Source: Neodiprion pinetum
Lineage: Eukaryota; Arthropoda; Insecta; Hymenoptera; Diprionidae
Assembly (NCBI RefSeq): GCF_021155775.2
Contig: NC_060236.1
Location: forward strand, 26,736,238 to 26,800,237
DNA length: 64,000 bases
Reading direction: 5' to 3'
Shown: positions 38,536 to 50,727 of the stretch, piece by piece
How positions within the stretch are numbered: position 1 is the stretch's first letter
Layout: each line of letters starts with the position of its first letter
Position numbers and translations under genes: made by a program
Notes under the pieces: generated by a model
Database searches by the model: none
What the model was told of the DNA's origin: nothing
What the model saw: the letters and a program-made list of their open reading frames with translations, nothing else

Positions 38536-39125
38536 GATCGTCCGTCGGTTGAGTTTTTTTTTTTTTTTCTTTTTTTTTTCCTTCCACCTATCCGTACAAA
38601 CGCGTATTCCTTCATTTCGTACAGGAATTCGAATCTGCAAAGCACGAGCTGTTGAAACACGCAAGCATGCCTGCGTAAGCTTATCGCTGCGCAGGTTTGA
38701 CGGGCGAAGAGGCAGCCATTTTGTTACCACCAACGAGACTTAATGTATTCCCCTCTCATTTTGTAACCCTAGACGATGGCCGCGCATTGCTAGGTTCACG
38801 AATCATCCGTCTGGCGGTGGGTGGTGGTCGGGTGGAATGGAGGCCGGGGGGGGGGGGGCACGCAACGTTAAAACGCCGACGCGAACGTACGAATTATATA
38901 CCTCTACGTCACGCGCGTCCGCTTCAACGTACATGTATACGTATATGCATGCACCCTATGTATATATATATATATATATGTATATGCATACAACAGTCAT
39001 ACTGCAGACGACGCAGTACGTCGCGACGTTCAATTGTGCACGATGCGGTTCTTTTTTCGCATTTTTTTTTTTTTTTTTTTTTCTTCTTTCCAATTCTATT
39101 TTCTCTTTTTTCTTTTTTCTCTTAC

Positions 39126-39349
39126 GCGTCAATTTATCGTTGCACAAGCATTAAATTTTCGCAACGGTTACAGGGAAATATAGCAGCAGTGATCGTAATC
39201 AGAGAGAATAGTAACGTGTACCAGACTTTTCGGTAACGGCTAGAAAACTAATTTTCATTTTCTACCTGGAACGATATTTTTCGATTGTGGTAAAAAATGA
39301 AAATAGTCAAGGACCGAGCGGTAACCGGAATTAAAGATTTCACTCAGTG
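39126..39349. mobile_element. CACTGAG-family MITE, copy C (right half only)
   Basis: Matches the second half of copy A from CGTCAATTTATCGTTGCAC to the CACTCAGTG end. The left half is replaced by a T/C-rich run, so the copy is truncated. Confidence 0.75.
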
Positions 39350-40990
39350 TGGAATTTGTCGAAGCTTAACGCTGGTATTTTCTGGTAGAAAATTATTTTT
39401 CAACGATTAAATGCTCTTGTCGATTTTTTGTACACTATATATATTGTAGGGAAATTTTATACGTGATGCTAAATCGCGCAGCTCTGAATGTTCCGACGAA
39501 TTACGCAACGATGGAGAAAATTTGGAAATCACGGTATATGTTGTTATGTACAGATACTTCAAGGACGATTTTATTCACGTTTGAAAAAAATGTATATATA
39601 TACATATACGGGATATGTAGGCGGAATGATAGAAATTTAAAAATCTTGATTCGAAAGTCGGAAAAAAAGTAGGGATAAAAATTCTTTCGTAAAACGAATC
39701 TTGTTTTTTTTTTTTTTTTGTTGTTGTTTCACGTAATACTGCGCGGGGTAAAAATTGATCCGGTACAAATTAGAAGAGAAAAAAAAAAAAAAAAAATGTC
39801 AACGAATTACCTAGAAATATTTCATTCGATTATTGACGGCTAATCTGTTTAAATCTGTACCTACGTATACAAAAAAAAAGCGACGTATATAGGATATTTT
39901 ACGTTTATGCACAGACAGAAAACTCTATTTTATGTTAAGAAAACATGAATGTAAACGCTGTAGATAGAAAGTATTTTTTCTGTTAAATCAAAAGTATAGA
40001 ACGTCACGGATTGTAAATAATTTCGTCTGCATGATATTTTTATAATACGGGGTTTGACGGTGTGAATAAAATTTAATCCTCGTCTAGCCAGGGATTATCT
40101 TTTATTTTTCGTAAACGAATGTGATACGTTTCGCAACTAACAATACCTAAAGTCGGGACGACCGCAAATTGAAAGTACGAAAATCCTTATTAAGATGAAG
40201 AAATAAAAATAAATAAATCATCGTACGTAAAAAATCGACTCTCGTTGATAAAGAGACGTACTTAAAAGTGCAAGAAAAAATTAAAACCTTGCATCACTTA
40301 GCATCGTAACATTTTATTTTTTGTTTGTAACGCCGTTGTGTTTATTTTTTCTCTTTAATATATTTCTATCATTCAACGCTAACAATCGATGCGATTGCAT
40401 ACACATGTAAATAAGAATGTCATCGCGTCGAAGTTCAGCATCCAACGCCGTTTATTGTAAACGGATATTAGTCACCGTTTGTACAAAAACCCTCGCATGT
40501 TTCACAGATAGAGAATTAAGAGTTGTAATAGCTTGGTGGGGTGAGGGGGGGATTTAGATTGAAAAATTATTCTTCATTCTGCACCGTCTACCTAAACGTT
40601 TCTATTTTCATTTTCAATTCTACGATGATCCGATTACACGCCCACGTGCAAGCATCTGACTTATACTCTTGTAGTTATCTGAAAGTATTTTTTTTTTATT
40701 TTTTTTCACTCCACACTACGAGAAAAATTTATGTTTGCTTCAACGATTTTTTAACAGTAAAATTAGGTAGGTAACAAAGCGGATCTAAAATAATTCATAT
40801 CTGACGTAACCTGTAATCGACAGTTGGATCTGACAAGTAATTATTTTCCATCTTACAGATAGCTGCATTGGAATATTTTGCAATAAGATAATCGGAAACG
40901 TGATTCTTGTTGCTTTCATTTGATAATATATGTTTTTGATGTTCGAATTGCGGGTCGGCAAGATATGAAGATTTTTAAACAAAAATTTTG
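39350..40990. other. Noncoding A+T-rich DNA
   Basis: Homopolymer-rich; no exon recognised. Confidence 0.55.
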
Positions 40991-41094
40991 TACCTCGTTT
41001 TTCGTAATCCCAGCAATATTAAAACAGTTTTTTTAACGATACGTGTTTTACTGAATTTTTCCAGTTACTGCGACAAACGAAATTTTTCTCAGTG
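40991..41094. mobile_element. CACTGAG-family MITE, copy D (one end, about 100 bp)
   Basis: Runs from TACCTCGTTTTTCGTAATCC to AAATTTTTCTCAGTG, matching the right end of copy B with few differences. The rest of the element is absent. Confidence 0.75.
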
Positions 41095-41406
41095 AGAATA
41101 TAATTTGTTTGTCCAATTGAAAACGGTCGCTTTTATTTTCTGTACCGCAGAACATGATACGTCTGGCCTAATTGCCGCGGGTAAATTGATATTATGTTAC
41201 CAAGCGTAGAATGTATTCTTGGTGAATTGAATGATTAATCGAGTGATTGACATAATCCGACGCTGGATTTAGCGCGTGGATTTTCACCAGCGTATCAACA
41301 CCTTCGGTATCTGTAGAATTAATCATTTGACAGCACTGGTATATAGTAGCAGAAGGGGGAGCAGTCGCAGATGCTGTCGTCGTGTTGTAATAACAAGAGG
41401 AGAGAA

Positions 41407-41418
<12 letters not shown>

Positions 41419-41448
<30 letters not shown>
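41419..41448. repeat. (GA)n microsatellite
   Basis: About 30 bases of uninterrupted GA within a longer purine stretch. Confidence 0.9.
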
Positions 41449-41449
<1 letters not shown>

Positions 41450-41927
41450 CGGATAAGGCAATTAACGTACGTAGCGTAGCTCGTTAAAGAGAGGCGTTTA
41501 TTTATATTTTTTCATTTTCTCTTGATTTCGAGTTTATACTTTCCTTTTTTACCTTCTCTTCTTGATCTTCAAGTTCTTTGCCATTTATTTTTAGCTCTGA
41601 TCTTGTTCTCCGAATTATAATATAAATTTTTAGTATTGGAATTTATTATTTGATTTTGAAACAGTTACTGCGCGAGGTCGAAGTGAAAGAATTCGGTTAA
41701 TCTTTCTTCTCCGCTACTCACGTAGTCAGTAAAGTCAACCGCAGTTGTAACGCGATGGTAATTTGACAAAACTGAGCGAAACTCTTGCAAAGGTAACGCA
41801 AAAGGCGAAAAATACATTTCGGAGTAACACACACGAAATATTCGTCTCTTGTTTTCTCCGTCAGCACATTTATAATAAATTGTACAAAATCGTTAGGTCA
41901 ATTTAAAAAACAAGATCTGTCAGAATT

Positions 41928-42385
41928 ACCTTTCACTTTTTTCTAATCTTCACGAATCCTGAAGTTTTCGAAGCTCTCGAATCCGAAAAACAGGTTTTTA
42001 GAAAAATGTCCGTCTGTCGGACAAACTTCCACGATTATCTCAAAAACTGTTCGATGGATAAATTTTCGACTTACGAGATTTTACAACTATAAAATATCAT
42101 GTCCCGTTAAATTTGAACTTCCGGTTCTAACGGAAATAAATCGATTTTCAATGTTGTACCGACAAACATTAACTTTTTTTTATAAATCTTTGGTTTTTCA
42201 GAAATTTTCTTTATCCTGATTCTTCTTTCAAAACTCTTTCATCTGGCTGCCGAGTCCTATCAGTTTCAGATTTTTCACTCGACCATTTTCAAGATCATCG
42301 CTGAAGTTTGTCGGACAGACCGACAGATTCATTTTTTTCCACGTTTATGAAAAGTATCGCTAAAAAACTGTTTTTCCGGCTTGTC
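41928..42385 (+). repeat. Left arm of a large foldback
   Basis: Blocks such as TCCCGTTAAATTTGAACTTC, GGAAATAAATCGATTTTCAA and GTCCTATCAGTTTCAGATTT recur inverted and in reversed order in the right arm (43765-44355). Within the arm itself, a module at 42008-42090 is repeated inverted at 42250-42330. Confidence 0.85.
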
Positions 42386-42680
42386 TGTTTTTCAGTTCCA
42401 GCTCTAACGGATACAGAGATTTTAAATCATTTTTTACACAGTTTCGGTATCCATTATTGAGCAATTTTCCCAACGATCTCGTCTCGGAAACGTTGGAAGC
42501 AATATTAGGCATAAAAATTCCACTCGTTATATTTCCTGCAGCCACCGAGGGTGAGTTATTTTTTATCATAATTCGCAACGATTTTCCGAGGCAAGGCCGC
42601 GCGTTATTGGAATTATCTCGAACTACTCGAGGAAGTAGTTTGTTTAGTGGTTTCGGAGATAGAATCAGGATTCCAGCTCC

Positions 42681-42694
42681 GTTGCCCAGGCAAC
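42681..42694. promoter_or_regulatory. X-box-like RFX site
   Basis: GTTGCCCAGGCAAC: two perfect inverted half-sites around a CA centre, close to the palindromic RFX consensus. No target gene is recognised nearby. Confidence 0.4.
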
Positions 42695-43148
42695 GTATTA
42701 ATATAAAATCGTGCCTGGTTGCGTCTGCGGGCTGCTCAACCGACCGATTCTCCTCTCCTCTCCATCAGCCCTCCGCTTTTAAAATATTGTTGCTGCAGTG
42801 ATTCGAGAGATTTCAGATCCCAGATAGTGTCAATACGGGCGCCACTGGTCGCCGCCCAGCGATGGTGACTCGTTTAAAATAAATAAATATAAAGGAAGAG
42901 GAAGAAGAAAAAGTATAGGTATGGAAGATGTCGTACCTCGGAGGGTGAATTTCCACTCTGATTCACGAACAAAGAAACGGACTGATCGGGAGAAGGTGTT
43001 GAGAAAATTAAATAGGATCAGGTACTCGGCTTAACCTGTATACATTGTTTTATTCCAACGTGGTTCGGTTGTTACCAATAACTACAATTCGATGAGATTG
43101 AGGATTGTTATTCGCAGTGTTGCCAATTTGGTGATTCTGTAGCTGTAC

Positions 43149-43199
43149 GCTGAGAAACAGTTTTGCTAACGATACCTGTTTTACCGAATTTTTCTCAGC
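43149..43199. mobile_element. CACTGAG-family fragment, copy E
   Basis: GCTGAGAAACAG... TTTTGCTAACGATACCTG ...TTTCTCAGC: the terminal region of the family only, about 50 bp. Confidence 0.5.
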
Positions 43200-43550
43200 G
43201 CAGAATTAATTTGAATCGAGTAATCCCATTTTATTGTTCGCCTACTTCTTTTGTCGATCCTCTCACCGTAGGAAGAAGCCTTATGAATTTCCCTCCGTTT
43301 TCCCACGATCCTGTCAAAGGACAGGTTTCCTCCAGTTATTCCGATTTCCGTATTTACACGTGCCTTTAATTTTCGTCGATCGAAGCCGCGGCGTGAAGAA
43401 GGTACCGTCGTCTCTTTGTCGTCGCCGCACGTTCCGCGAGTTCGAATTCGTACCCATCATGCACTGCAGTGTAGGTAACGCGGCATTGTTGTTATCGCGC
43501 TCCATTTTGTCATCCCCTTAGCTCACGTTCTGGGGGTGGTTTTCGCCGTT

Positions 43551-43564
43551 GTTACCATGGAGAC
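43551..43564. promoter_or_regulatory. X-box-like RFX site
   Basis: GTTACCATGGAGAC fits the X-box consensus RYYNYYATRRNRAC at all 14 positions. RFX factors use this box in promoters of ciliary genes. No such gene is recognised in the window. Confidence 0.4.
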
Positions 43565-43764
43565 ACGCCGTTTCCCTCGGCAGCGTCGAGGGTGGCTGTA
43601 ACTCCGCGGGCATGACGTATACATACCACAGCTATAGCGCGAAGGGGAAAAAATAGCGAAGCTAAAACTTTCGAGCCTTGTCCACGTGTAAGCGTACCGT
43701 TGAACGTGATGTCGCCTACTTGTGATAATCGATGAAATTTAGTGGAATATACTTCGTATACGAA

Positions 43765-44355
43765 GAAGCTGACATAAGCCGGAGAAACAGTTTTCTTGCG
43801 ATACTTTTCATCACCGTGAAAAGTGAAAGAGTCTGTCGGTATGTCCGACAAAATTCTGCGATGATCTTGAAAAAACGATCGAGTGAAAAATCTGAAACTG
43901 ATAGGACTTGGCAGACGAATGAAATAGATTTGAAAGAAGAATGAGGATAGGGAAAATTTCTGAAAGACGAAAGATTTATAGATTAAAACAAAAAAAAAAA
44001 AATAAATAAATAAGTATATAAACTGGAGAAAAACATAATCCTTTACTATGACAAAGTAATAAAGAGGAAAAAGTCCACGTTTGTCAGTACAACATTGAAA
44101 ATCGATTTATTTCCGTTAGAACCAGAAGTTCAAATTTAACGGGACATGATATTTTTTCATGACCAGCATTTGATTGTAAAATCTTGTAAGTCGCAAATTT
44201 TTTCACCGAACCGTTTTCGAGATAATCGCGGGAGCTGGTCGGACAGACAGATATTTTTCTAAAAATCCGTTTTTCGGATTCTAGAGCTTCGAAAACTTCA
44301 AGATTCGTGGAAATTAGAAAAGGTGATTTTTGGAGGAAAAGCAATACCTTTCTTG
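43765..44355 (-). repeat. Right arm of a large foldback
   Basis: Reverse complement of the left arm with about 80 extra A/T-rich bases near 43990-44060. The modules here lie at 43831-43918 and 44178-44250. The arms have diverged enough that the foldback is not recent. Confidence 0.85.
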
Positions 44356-47300
44356 CATCATCGAAGGTGATGAAAAGTAACAAGCGCCGTTCCGATACTT
44401 CACCGGTTGTAAAATCCGTCAATCAAACGTTCAATGGCTCGAGAGGATCTTCCTTTTCGAGTGGCCAATAATGAAATCGTTAATTTCTCCCGTCGTAAGT
44501 AACGAGCGATCCTCGAGATGGAATCTCGGAATTACCTCCCACTGAAATAATGGACCATCGACTCGACTCTCGAGCGAAAATTTCGGCAAATAATTCACTC
44601 CCTCTTTATTCCATTTGTTAAATTCTATTCAAGGCCGTATGGTTGACGTGCATAACTATTGTTTCGGTCACGTTACACAAGCGAGCTCACAAAGCAGGAT
44701 GAGGACTCGGTACCGATGACGAGATCGACGTTTGATGTGTCCTGCAAAACTGTCACGACGTCAGTGAAACTACGCGCTGACCTTGACGGAATTTGTTAGG
44801 CGATCATGCACGGAGTTATCCAATTCCCCAATTCCCCCGTGGATTCTTGTTCCTCGAAGGTTTTCCTGCTCGCGGAGTTGCCGTTCCACCGAGTGTGGAA
44901 GCCGTTTGGCGAACGCAATTAGTGAATACTGATTCGTCGAGTGGCACCCGCCCCGAAAGCCCTTGACAGTAATAGCGGAGAGTCCTCTGGCTGGATTCGA
45001 AGTAGGTGCTGGAAGGTGGCGGCTGAGGCAGAGGCACCAGCTACCCTTCCGGAAACGCCAAGCATCGAGACTCTTCGCCACTTCACTCGACTCCGAGATC
45101 TTTTCTTCCAGCTTCTGCAATATGCTTGCCGAGCTACTCTCAAGTGCGGCCGTGTCCCCTTCTCGTCTCTTCTCTTCTTCGCTCTTCTCTTCTCACTTCG
45201 AACCTGTCAAATTCCGCCGTGGATTTTTTCTCGGACATCATTAACAAACTGAGCGACCGTTCGCGGATATACTCCAGATGATCGTTTGAAGTTGGCGCCG
45301 CTGTTTGTTTTTTCCATGTAGTAGGTATTGGGGAGTAGAAAAATATGTTCCAAAAGCCCAGGTATACACGTGCGAATGAAAGTATCTTGTTTCATTCCCG
45401 CATAGGTGGAGATAATTCAGTGGTACAAGGTACACTGAGAGAAAAAAGTCATTGAATTGACTAAATGTGTCGTCACGGGCGACGAAGTAAATATTTATTT
45501 GTGTCAAGTCAAGATCTATCGGTTTAACAAAATGTTTAGTCGATTGACCTAAATTTTGTTACATCAACAAAAGTATTTTGTTGAACTAAGCTAGTATATT
45601 GTGTTTGCCGCGTTTTGTTGAATCGAACGAATGTCATTTGACGAATGATACGTGATATTGCACATTTTTATTTCGTCTTTCCATGAATTTTTTAGCTCAA
45701 GGTTCTTTAAGGTAGAGGAAAAAAAATATTGAATAGAGATTTCGGTTTCATCCTCGCGTATTCTGTTCCGTCGGAAAGAGTTTCGTGAATCCGTTTCTGC
45801 TGGCGCAAGTTGTCGTCATCTTTCTTTTCACACCCTCTATATTTACATCCTCGTTGTAGTACAGATATGAACGTTACATCGACACATAGCCACATTCTCA
45901 AAGTTTCTAATGGGATTCGTGTCACGTACGCTGTCACACACATGTTCGTTTTTCGAGAAATCCACGAACGATTCCAAGTTACGGAAGAAAAGACGGTGTC
46001 GTTGCAAAGAACGTTGTAACGGTTTCCAAGTTATCTGAAATCGAGAAAAAGGGAGAGAATGAAACTTAGCGAACGCATAGAAGTAAAACAGATCCTTGAC
46101 GAAGAATGCGTCACCCCGTGTATAAGGTACATGTCGCGGCATGGAAACCCATGACACGTAAATTTATGTATGTATACGTAACGCCACACCGTATAATGGT
46201 ACACCTTTACCTGTGTTATAAACGTGTGGAGATCGTGATGCTCGATTTCCCTGATAGAAAATCAAGAAAAGACGCGACAATGGCTGAAACCAGACTCCTA
46301 TTAAACCAAGACTCTTTTGTGAAGACCCTCCCTACATACGTTTCGTCATTGTGCGCCCATTACTGTTGTTATTATTACTATTATTTAGCGTATAACCACC
46401 CATGCACCCACCAAGGTGTGAAGTAAGCTTGTGTCCATTCGTTCGTTGCATTGTCCGTAACCGTTTCACGTATGTTCGCAAATACGTCTGGGCCAGAGGT
46501 GGTGGTGGTGGTGGTGGTGGTGGTACCGTATAGTTATAAGGGGATCCGTGTAGCACCTGGGAAGTGTAATGTTGCGACCGACGTGGTGTACACCCTATTA
46601 TGATAATAATTTGATACAAAATTTATACCAAGGTAGGAAGGTACGGTTGGTTATAGGAAAGGCAGACCCCTTGGAGGGCTTTTCAAAACATGCACATAGC
46701 GCAGACGATGCTCAGAATCGTCGTTGAATTCGTTCCAATAACCAGCCAGCGATAAATCATGTCAAATTTTTTACATTCCGCATTTGACATATTACAGAAG
46801 CCATTATCAGGCATTTGTTTCATCTGCTTTTACCATCGTAGAATTTTCTTCATCTCCGAAAGTGATCATGGACACGTCCATCGTAATCCAGTGCTTTGTC
46901 TGATTCTCCACGTTTTTCGTACAGACCCTGCCATGGGCCCCCCTTTGGACGGTCCAATATTACCGTCGAGAACCCATAGAACCTAATTCAATATGGCGGA
47001 GTCAATTGCGAACGTGAACACTTCACCGGCCTCTCATCGTCCTATTCTCGTTCTCTTTGCACGTCTCTCCCCTTTACGGTGTTCGCATGTTTCGAGGTCT
47101 TTTTTCCTCCTTCAACTCGTCATCTCCTTCCTACCCTCACTTTCGCACAAGTATATAACAGAGATACCATCGACTTTGAAACACAATCGATACTCGTTGA
47201 GACACGCGTCACGCCCTTTCTTTTTCCCTTTTTCACATTTCTCCCTTTTTCTTTATTCTATATCCTTATCTGCTCGGTGTCCTTCGCGTATACAAAGCCA

Positions 47301-50300
47301 TCCCGCAATACATTCACCCACGTCCAGGTTATACCTTCGCGTGTCTGAAGGGCCGGTGAAGAAAAGCCGGCGATTCTAGTGTCGCATTCAAGGGATGTAT
47401 GCAGGATCAGGATTCTCGTCGGTGTTCAGTTATAGATGGCGCGTGATATTCTGACGATAGATTTTATCCCTCCCGCAACTTATAGGCCGACATTGGATTT
47501 CACGGTTATTTTTTGGTGAGTCATTTTGTTTCACGCGTTATGCTATGTATAGCTGACGAAGCTCATACGAAATCTAGATTACGGATACCGAATCAGTCCA
47601 ATAGATGTTTGTGTTTTGGAAACACCGAATTTATCCCCGTGTAATTGGGAAGAAAAAGTAACGGGGTTAGCCGTCGTTCGGATAGGAGGAGGTAATTATT
47701 TTACCAGAAAGAATGGGATGGGAATTGATTGGAAATTGTGTTTTTCCAATTCAGTCAGAGATGGGCGGTTGCAGTCAGAGACTGTTATTTCTGCATCGAC
47801 GTTTTGCAACAGCGGGTGCACGCCGCTATAACTGTATTATACAAGTGCATCGTTTTATCAGTTTTTCCACCTTCTTTCTTTTCCTTTTTTCCCCCTCCCC
47901 CCTCATTTCTCGTTTTGTTTCTCTGCAGATTCTTTGTTTTCCCGCCATTTCCCACGTTACGCGACAAGGAAATGGCAAACAAATGAGCGTCGGTTCCGCT
48001 GCAATCCGTCGCTGCAGATTATATCCTATCTATTCGACGATCCAAATCCAGCAGAGTTCTTTTTCTCCCATTACAGAGGTTCAGGTGTCCTTCGTCTAGG
48101 TATAAATGGAAAAATCTCGTGGATCTTTTCTCTCGAGAAATCTCCTTGGGATTATTTTCTTCTCGGTATAATTGTACAGGGACAAATATATACGGAAAAT
48201 GGATTTTCCCAGAAACAAAAGAGAGGTGAAATAAGAATTCTGTCCTGCGCGCCCATTATTATACAGTATTTTTCGCCCAACATTTTTTAACGATACCATT
48301 ATATTCTTGCATGTCTGTATTCTTATAATCCAGGCACGCTGCACTAGAAGTCTGTTTCGAAAGTCTTGTTAGCGAGAATGACTTGTGGATTTTTGAGTGA
48401 ACAGAGGGAACACTCGTACCTAAATACCTGTACGAGCAGTTTGGGTACACCTCAGAGTCAAACGGTAGCCAAGTGTCGGTTACATGATGACAAATAAACA
48501 AATCTTGTGCCAATTAGTCGATAACTTTCGCTTTCACAGAAGTATACGAGTTACACGCTATTACGACGAACGATCCTTTACATTGCGTCCTAACCATGGA
48601 AAATCTATGGTGTTGGTGAAAATCCAATTGTGTGACGGGTGAAAAAGTTGACCGATGCCTTTTTGACTCAATATCAATTCAGTGTTACTCGATATATGAA
48701 GGATTCTCATGCTTTTCTTCTTAGTTCCAATGTCTTCTGTATTTCTATACGAATTTTAACGAAACGTTAACGGGAAGATTTCGAAGTGATCATGTTGTTC
48801 GGACTTTTTACTCGCAGTAGGTATTTCAGTTCCATTGTGATGAAGAAACACTTCCAGCAAGAAAGTATCGAAGATGCTTATTTGGTGTCCTGTAAAGTAT
48901 TTTTCAAAGCCAGCTAGTCAAAATTTGGGTTCTGAATTTTGTGAGTTGTAACGCGTGTTAACTACGAAATCCGTCGGATAGGAAAATGGTTCCGTATGTA
49001 CCAAACGTGCACGTCGTAAAGATTAGGCGAAAAATGGTTTCAATAGTATTTGAAATTGAAGAGTTTATACGTAGTTTCTTGTTCTTGTCGAATCGTCTCG
49101 CCACTGTCACTTTGCTCGTTTAACAAGTTGTAGGTGACCGTTATACCGAATACTCGTAAGAATTGGAAGGTTGGTGCGGGGGTTTGGCAATATCTTGACG
49201 AACGAAGGGAGCCCGAAAAGGCTCTACGAGTGTTAACCAGGAACCCACTTGAGAACTCATTGACTTTGTTCATTGATTTTACGTCAATCTAGACGCAGTC
49301 AGCGGCAACCCCTCTCGGAGTCTAACTACATATGTATCAGCGTATACACGGACTATGTAACTTGTGAAAAGGGGAGGCTCCTACATGATGCGTTTATCGT
49401 AAGCGACGCTCAGGGTTTTGCCCTTTGGGGCTACGCGGCACGCACACACCCCCTGGCTAAGGGAAATAGAATAGAAATGACCCCCCCAGAGAGTCGAGCG
49501 ACTCGCATTAGCGACACATGGTCGAGTGACAAAGGACGTCCCTCGAATTTAGGAGCTACCCTTAGGGATATTTCCACTACATATGTATGGGGACCGGGTT
49601 ACATAAGGGTCGGACGATGGCTGGGGGCTGGGGGCTGGTTGAGGGGCGGACTACGCGCCAACCCTTCGAACGCTGACGCCATTTTAGAGGATACGAATTC
49701 AGAACTATTTTAGAACTCGCTCTTTTCACATTATCACCCAATATACACCGTTCCGATTATTTTTAGTATTCTAATCGCGGATCAAAGAATTACAGAAATT
49801 CTTGCTGAAACTTCTGAACTGGTATGCATGTATGTTCGTGATGCTAGCTTATGTACATCAGGTGATATTCATTAACACCTTAACCGACTCGAGTTCGATT
49901 CTATACGAAATATGTGACAATGCATCCCAGTCATTGCCGTATAATTCGTATAGAATCGAACGCGCATTTTGCTTTGGACCGAAAACAAGTTAGCCGACAG
50001 GTTGAGGCATTAATGAATATTACCGTACCTGTGATAAAGTACCCTAGAAATTTGGAGCTTGTTAGAGAAAATTGAACTCAATTAGATGGGTAAACCACTA
50101 ACAGAAATCTTTTTTAGCTAGTACTCAGCATAGAAAAATGAACCAATGAAGTCACGGTTTTATCGTGCTGGAAGTTGACAGTGGTGATGTGAATTATCCG
50201 TCATAACATAACTGGGTGCGGTATAAGCGTCAGAGTTTGAGTCGCGAGAGGTGTGAGGCTTGACTGTCAACATTAGCTCATACCTGACCTCGGCTGTTGG

Positions 50301-50573
50301 CGTTACTAGATGTTAGAACGGTATAGAAGCTTTTCCCAATACAAGGTACTTACAACAAGCTCCGACGGTGGGCTTGTGTCGTCTTTGTTTTCCCACACTC
50401 CATTGCGAGTCACGACACAGGTTTCGCATCGGTACCTATCTACTTGAGTGACACTTTTTTTAATGGATTGCCAATCGAGCTGTAACATCTGAGCGGTCCC
50501 AGATTTGGGGTAAAAAGTATCCGCTGGATGCTGAAGACTGGGAAAAGACAAGAGGAGAACGAAGAGAGACGTA
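44356..50573. other. Mostly noncoding DNA, less A+T-rich
   Basis: Contains a (GGT)n tract (46498-46524), a CACTGAGAG-like element start at 45434, and a G/C-rich stretch at 49390-49700 with open frames but no recognisable protein. Single exons of unrecognised genes cannot be excluded. Confidence 0.4.
46498..46524. repeat. (GGT)n microsatellite
   Basis: Nine GGT units. Confidence 0.9.
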
Positions 50574-50622
50574 CAGTCAGTCGGTCGGTCGGTCTGTCTG
50601 TCTGTCTGTCTGTCAGTCTGTC
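50574..50622. repeat. Tetranucleotide repeat (CAGT/CGGT/CTGT)
   Basis: CAGT, then CGGT, then CTGT units in tandem for about 49 bases, some 100 bases upstream of the ATG at 50728. Confidence 0.9.
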
Positions 50623-50727
50623 GCCACGGCGCGAGGAGATGAGACAAAGGATGATTTGGCTGCGGGAGGATCAGTCTCGTCTTCTGTTATAGTGTCGTAA
50701 TCCCGCTGCCGACGGCCTCCATTGGGC

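Larger units (their letters stand above)
37304..39125. other. Noncoding DNA dominated by TA tracts and mononucleotide runs
   Basis: Contains the TA tract at 38101-38184, a run of 26 C at 38510-38535 and 13 G at 38846-38858. No supported gene. Confidence 0.6.
42386..43764. other. Core of the foldback, unique, promoter-like
   Basis: About 1.4 kb between the arms, richer in G+C and CpG than the surroundings. It contains two RFX X-box-like sites (42681-42694 and 43551-43564), a CCATTTTGTCATCC motif near 43502 and a 50-bp fragment of the CACTGAG family (43149-43199). No open frame in it resembles a known protein. Confidence 0.5.

Noticed and set aside
38697..39236. Plus-strand frame of 179 residues
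   Set aside because: It runs through TA and T repeats and into a MITE fragment, giving Tyr-Ile and Phe runs with no domain.
44770..45120. Minus-strand frame starting like a charged helix (KLEEKISESSEVAKSLDAW)
   Set aside because: The first 24 residues look coding and follow an AG, but the rest does not; without neighbours or a family I could not support an exon.
49273..49713. Plus-strand frame of 146 residues
   Set aside because: It has no ATG near its start, lies in a locally G/C-rich stretch and has no recognisable motif.
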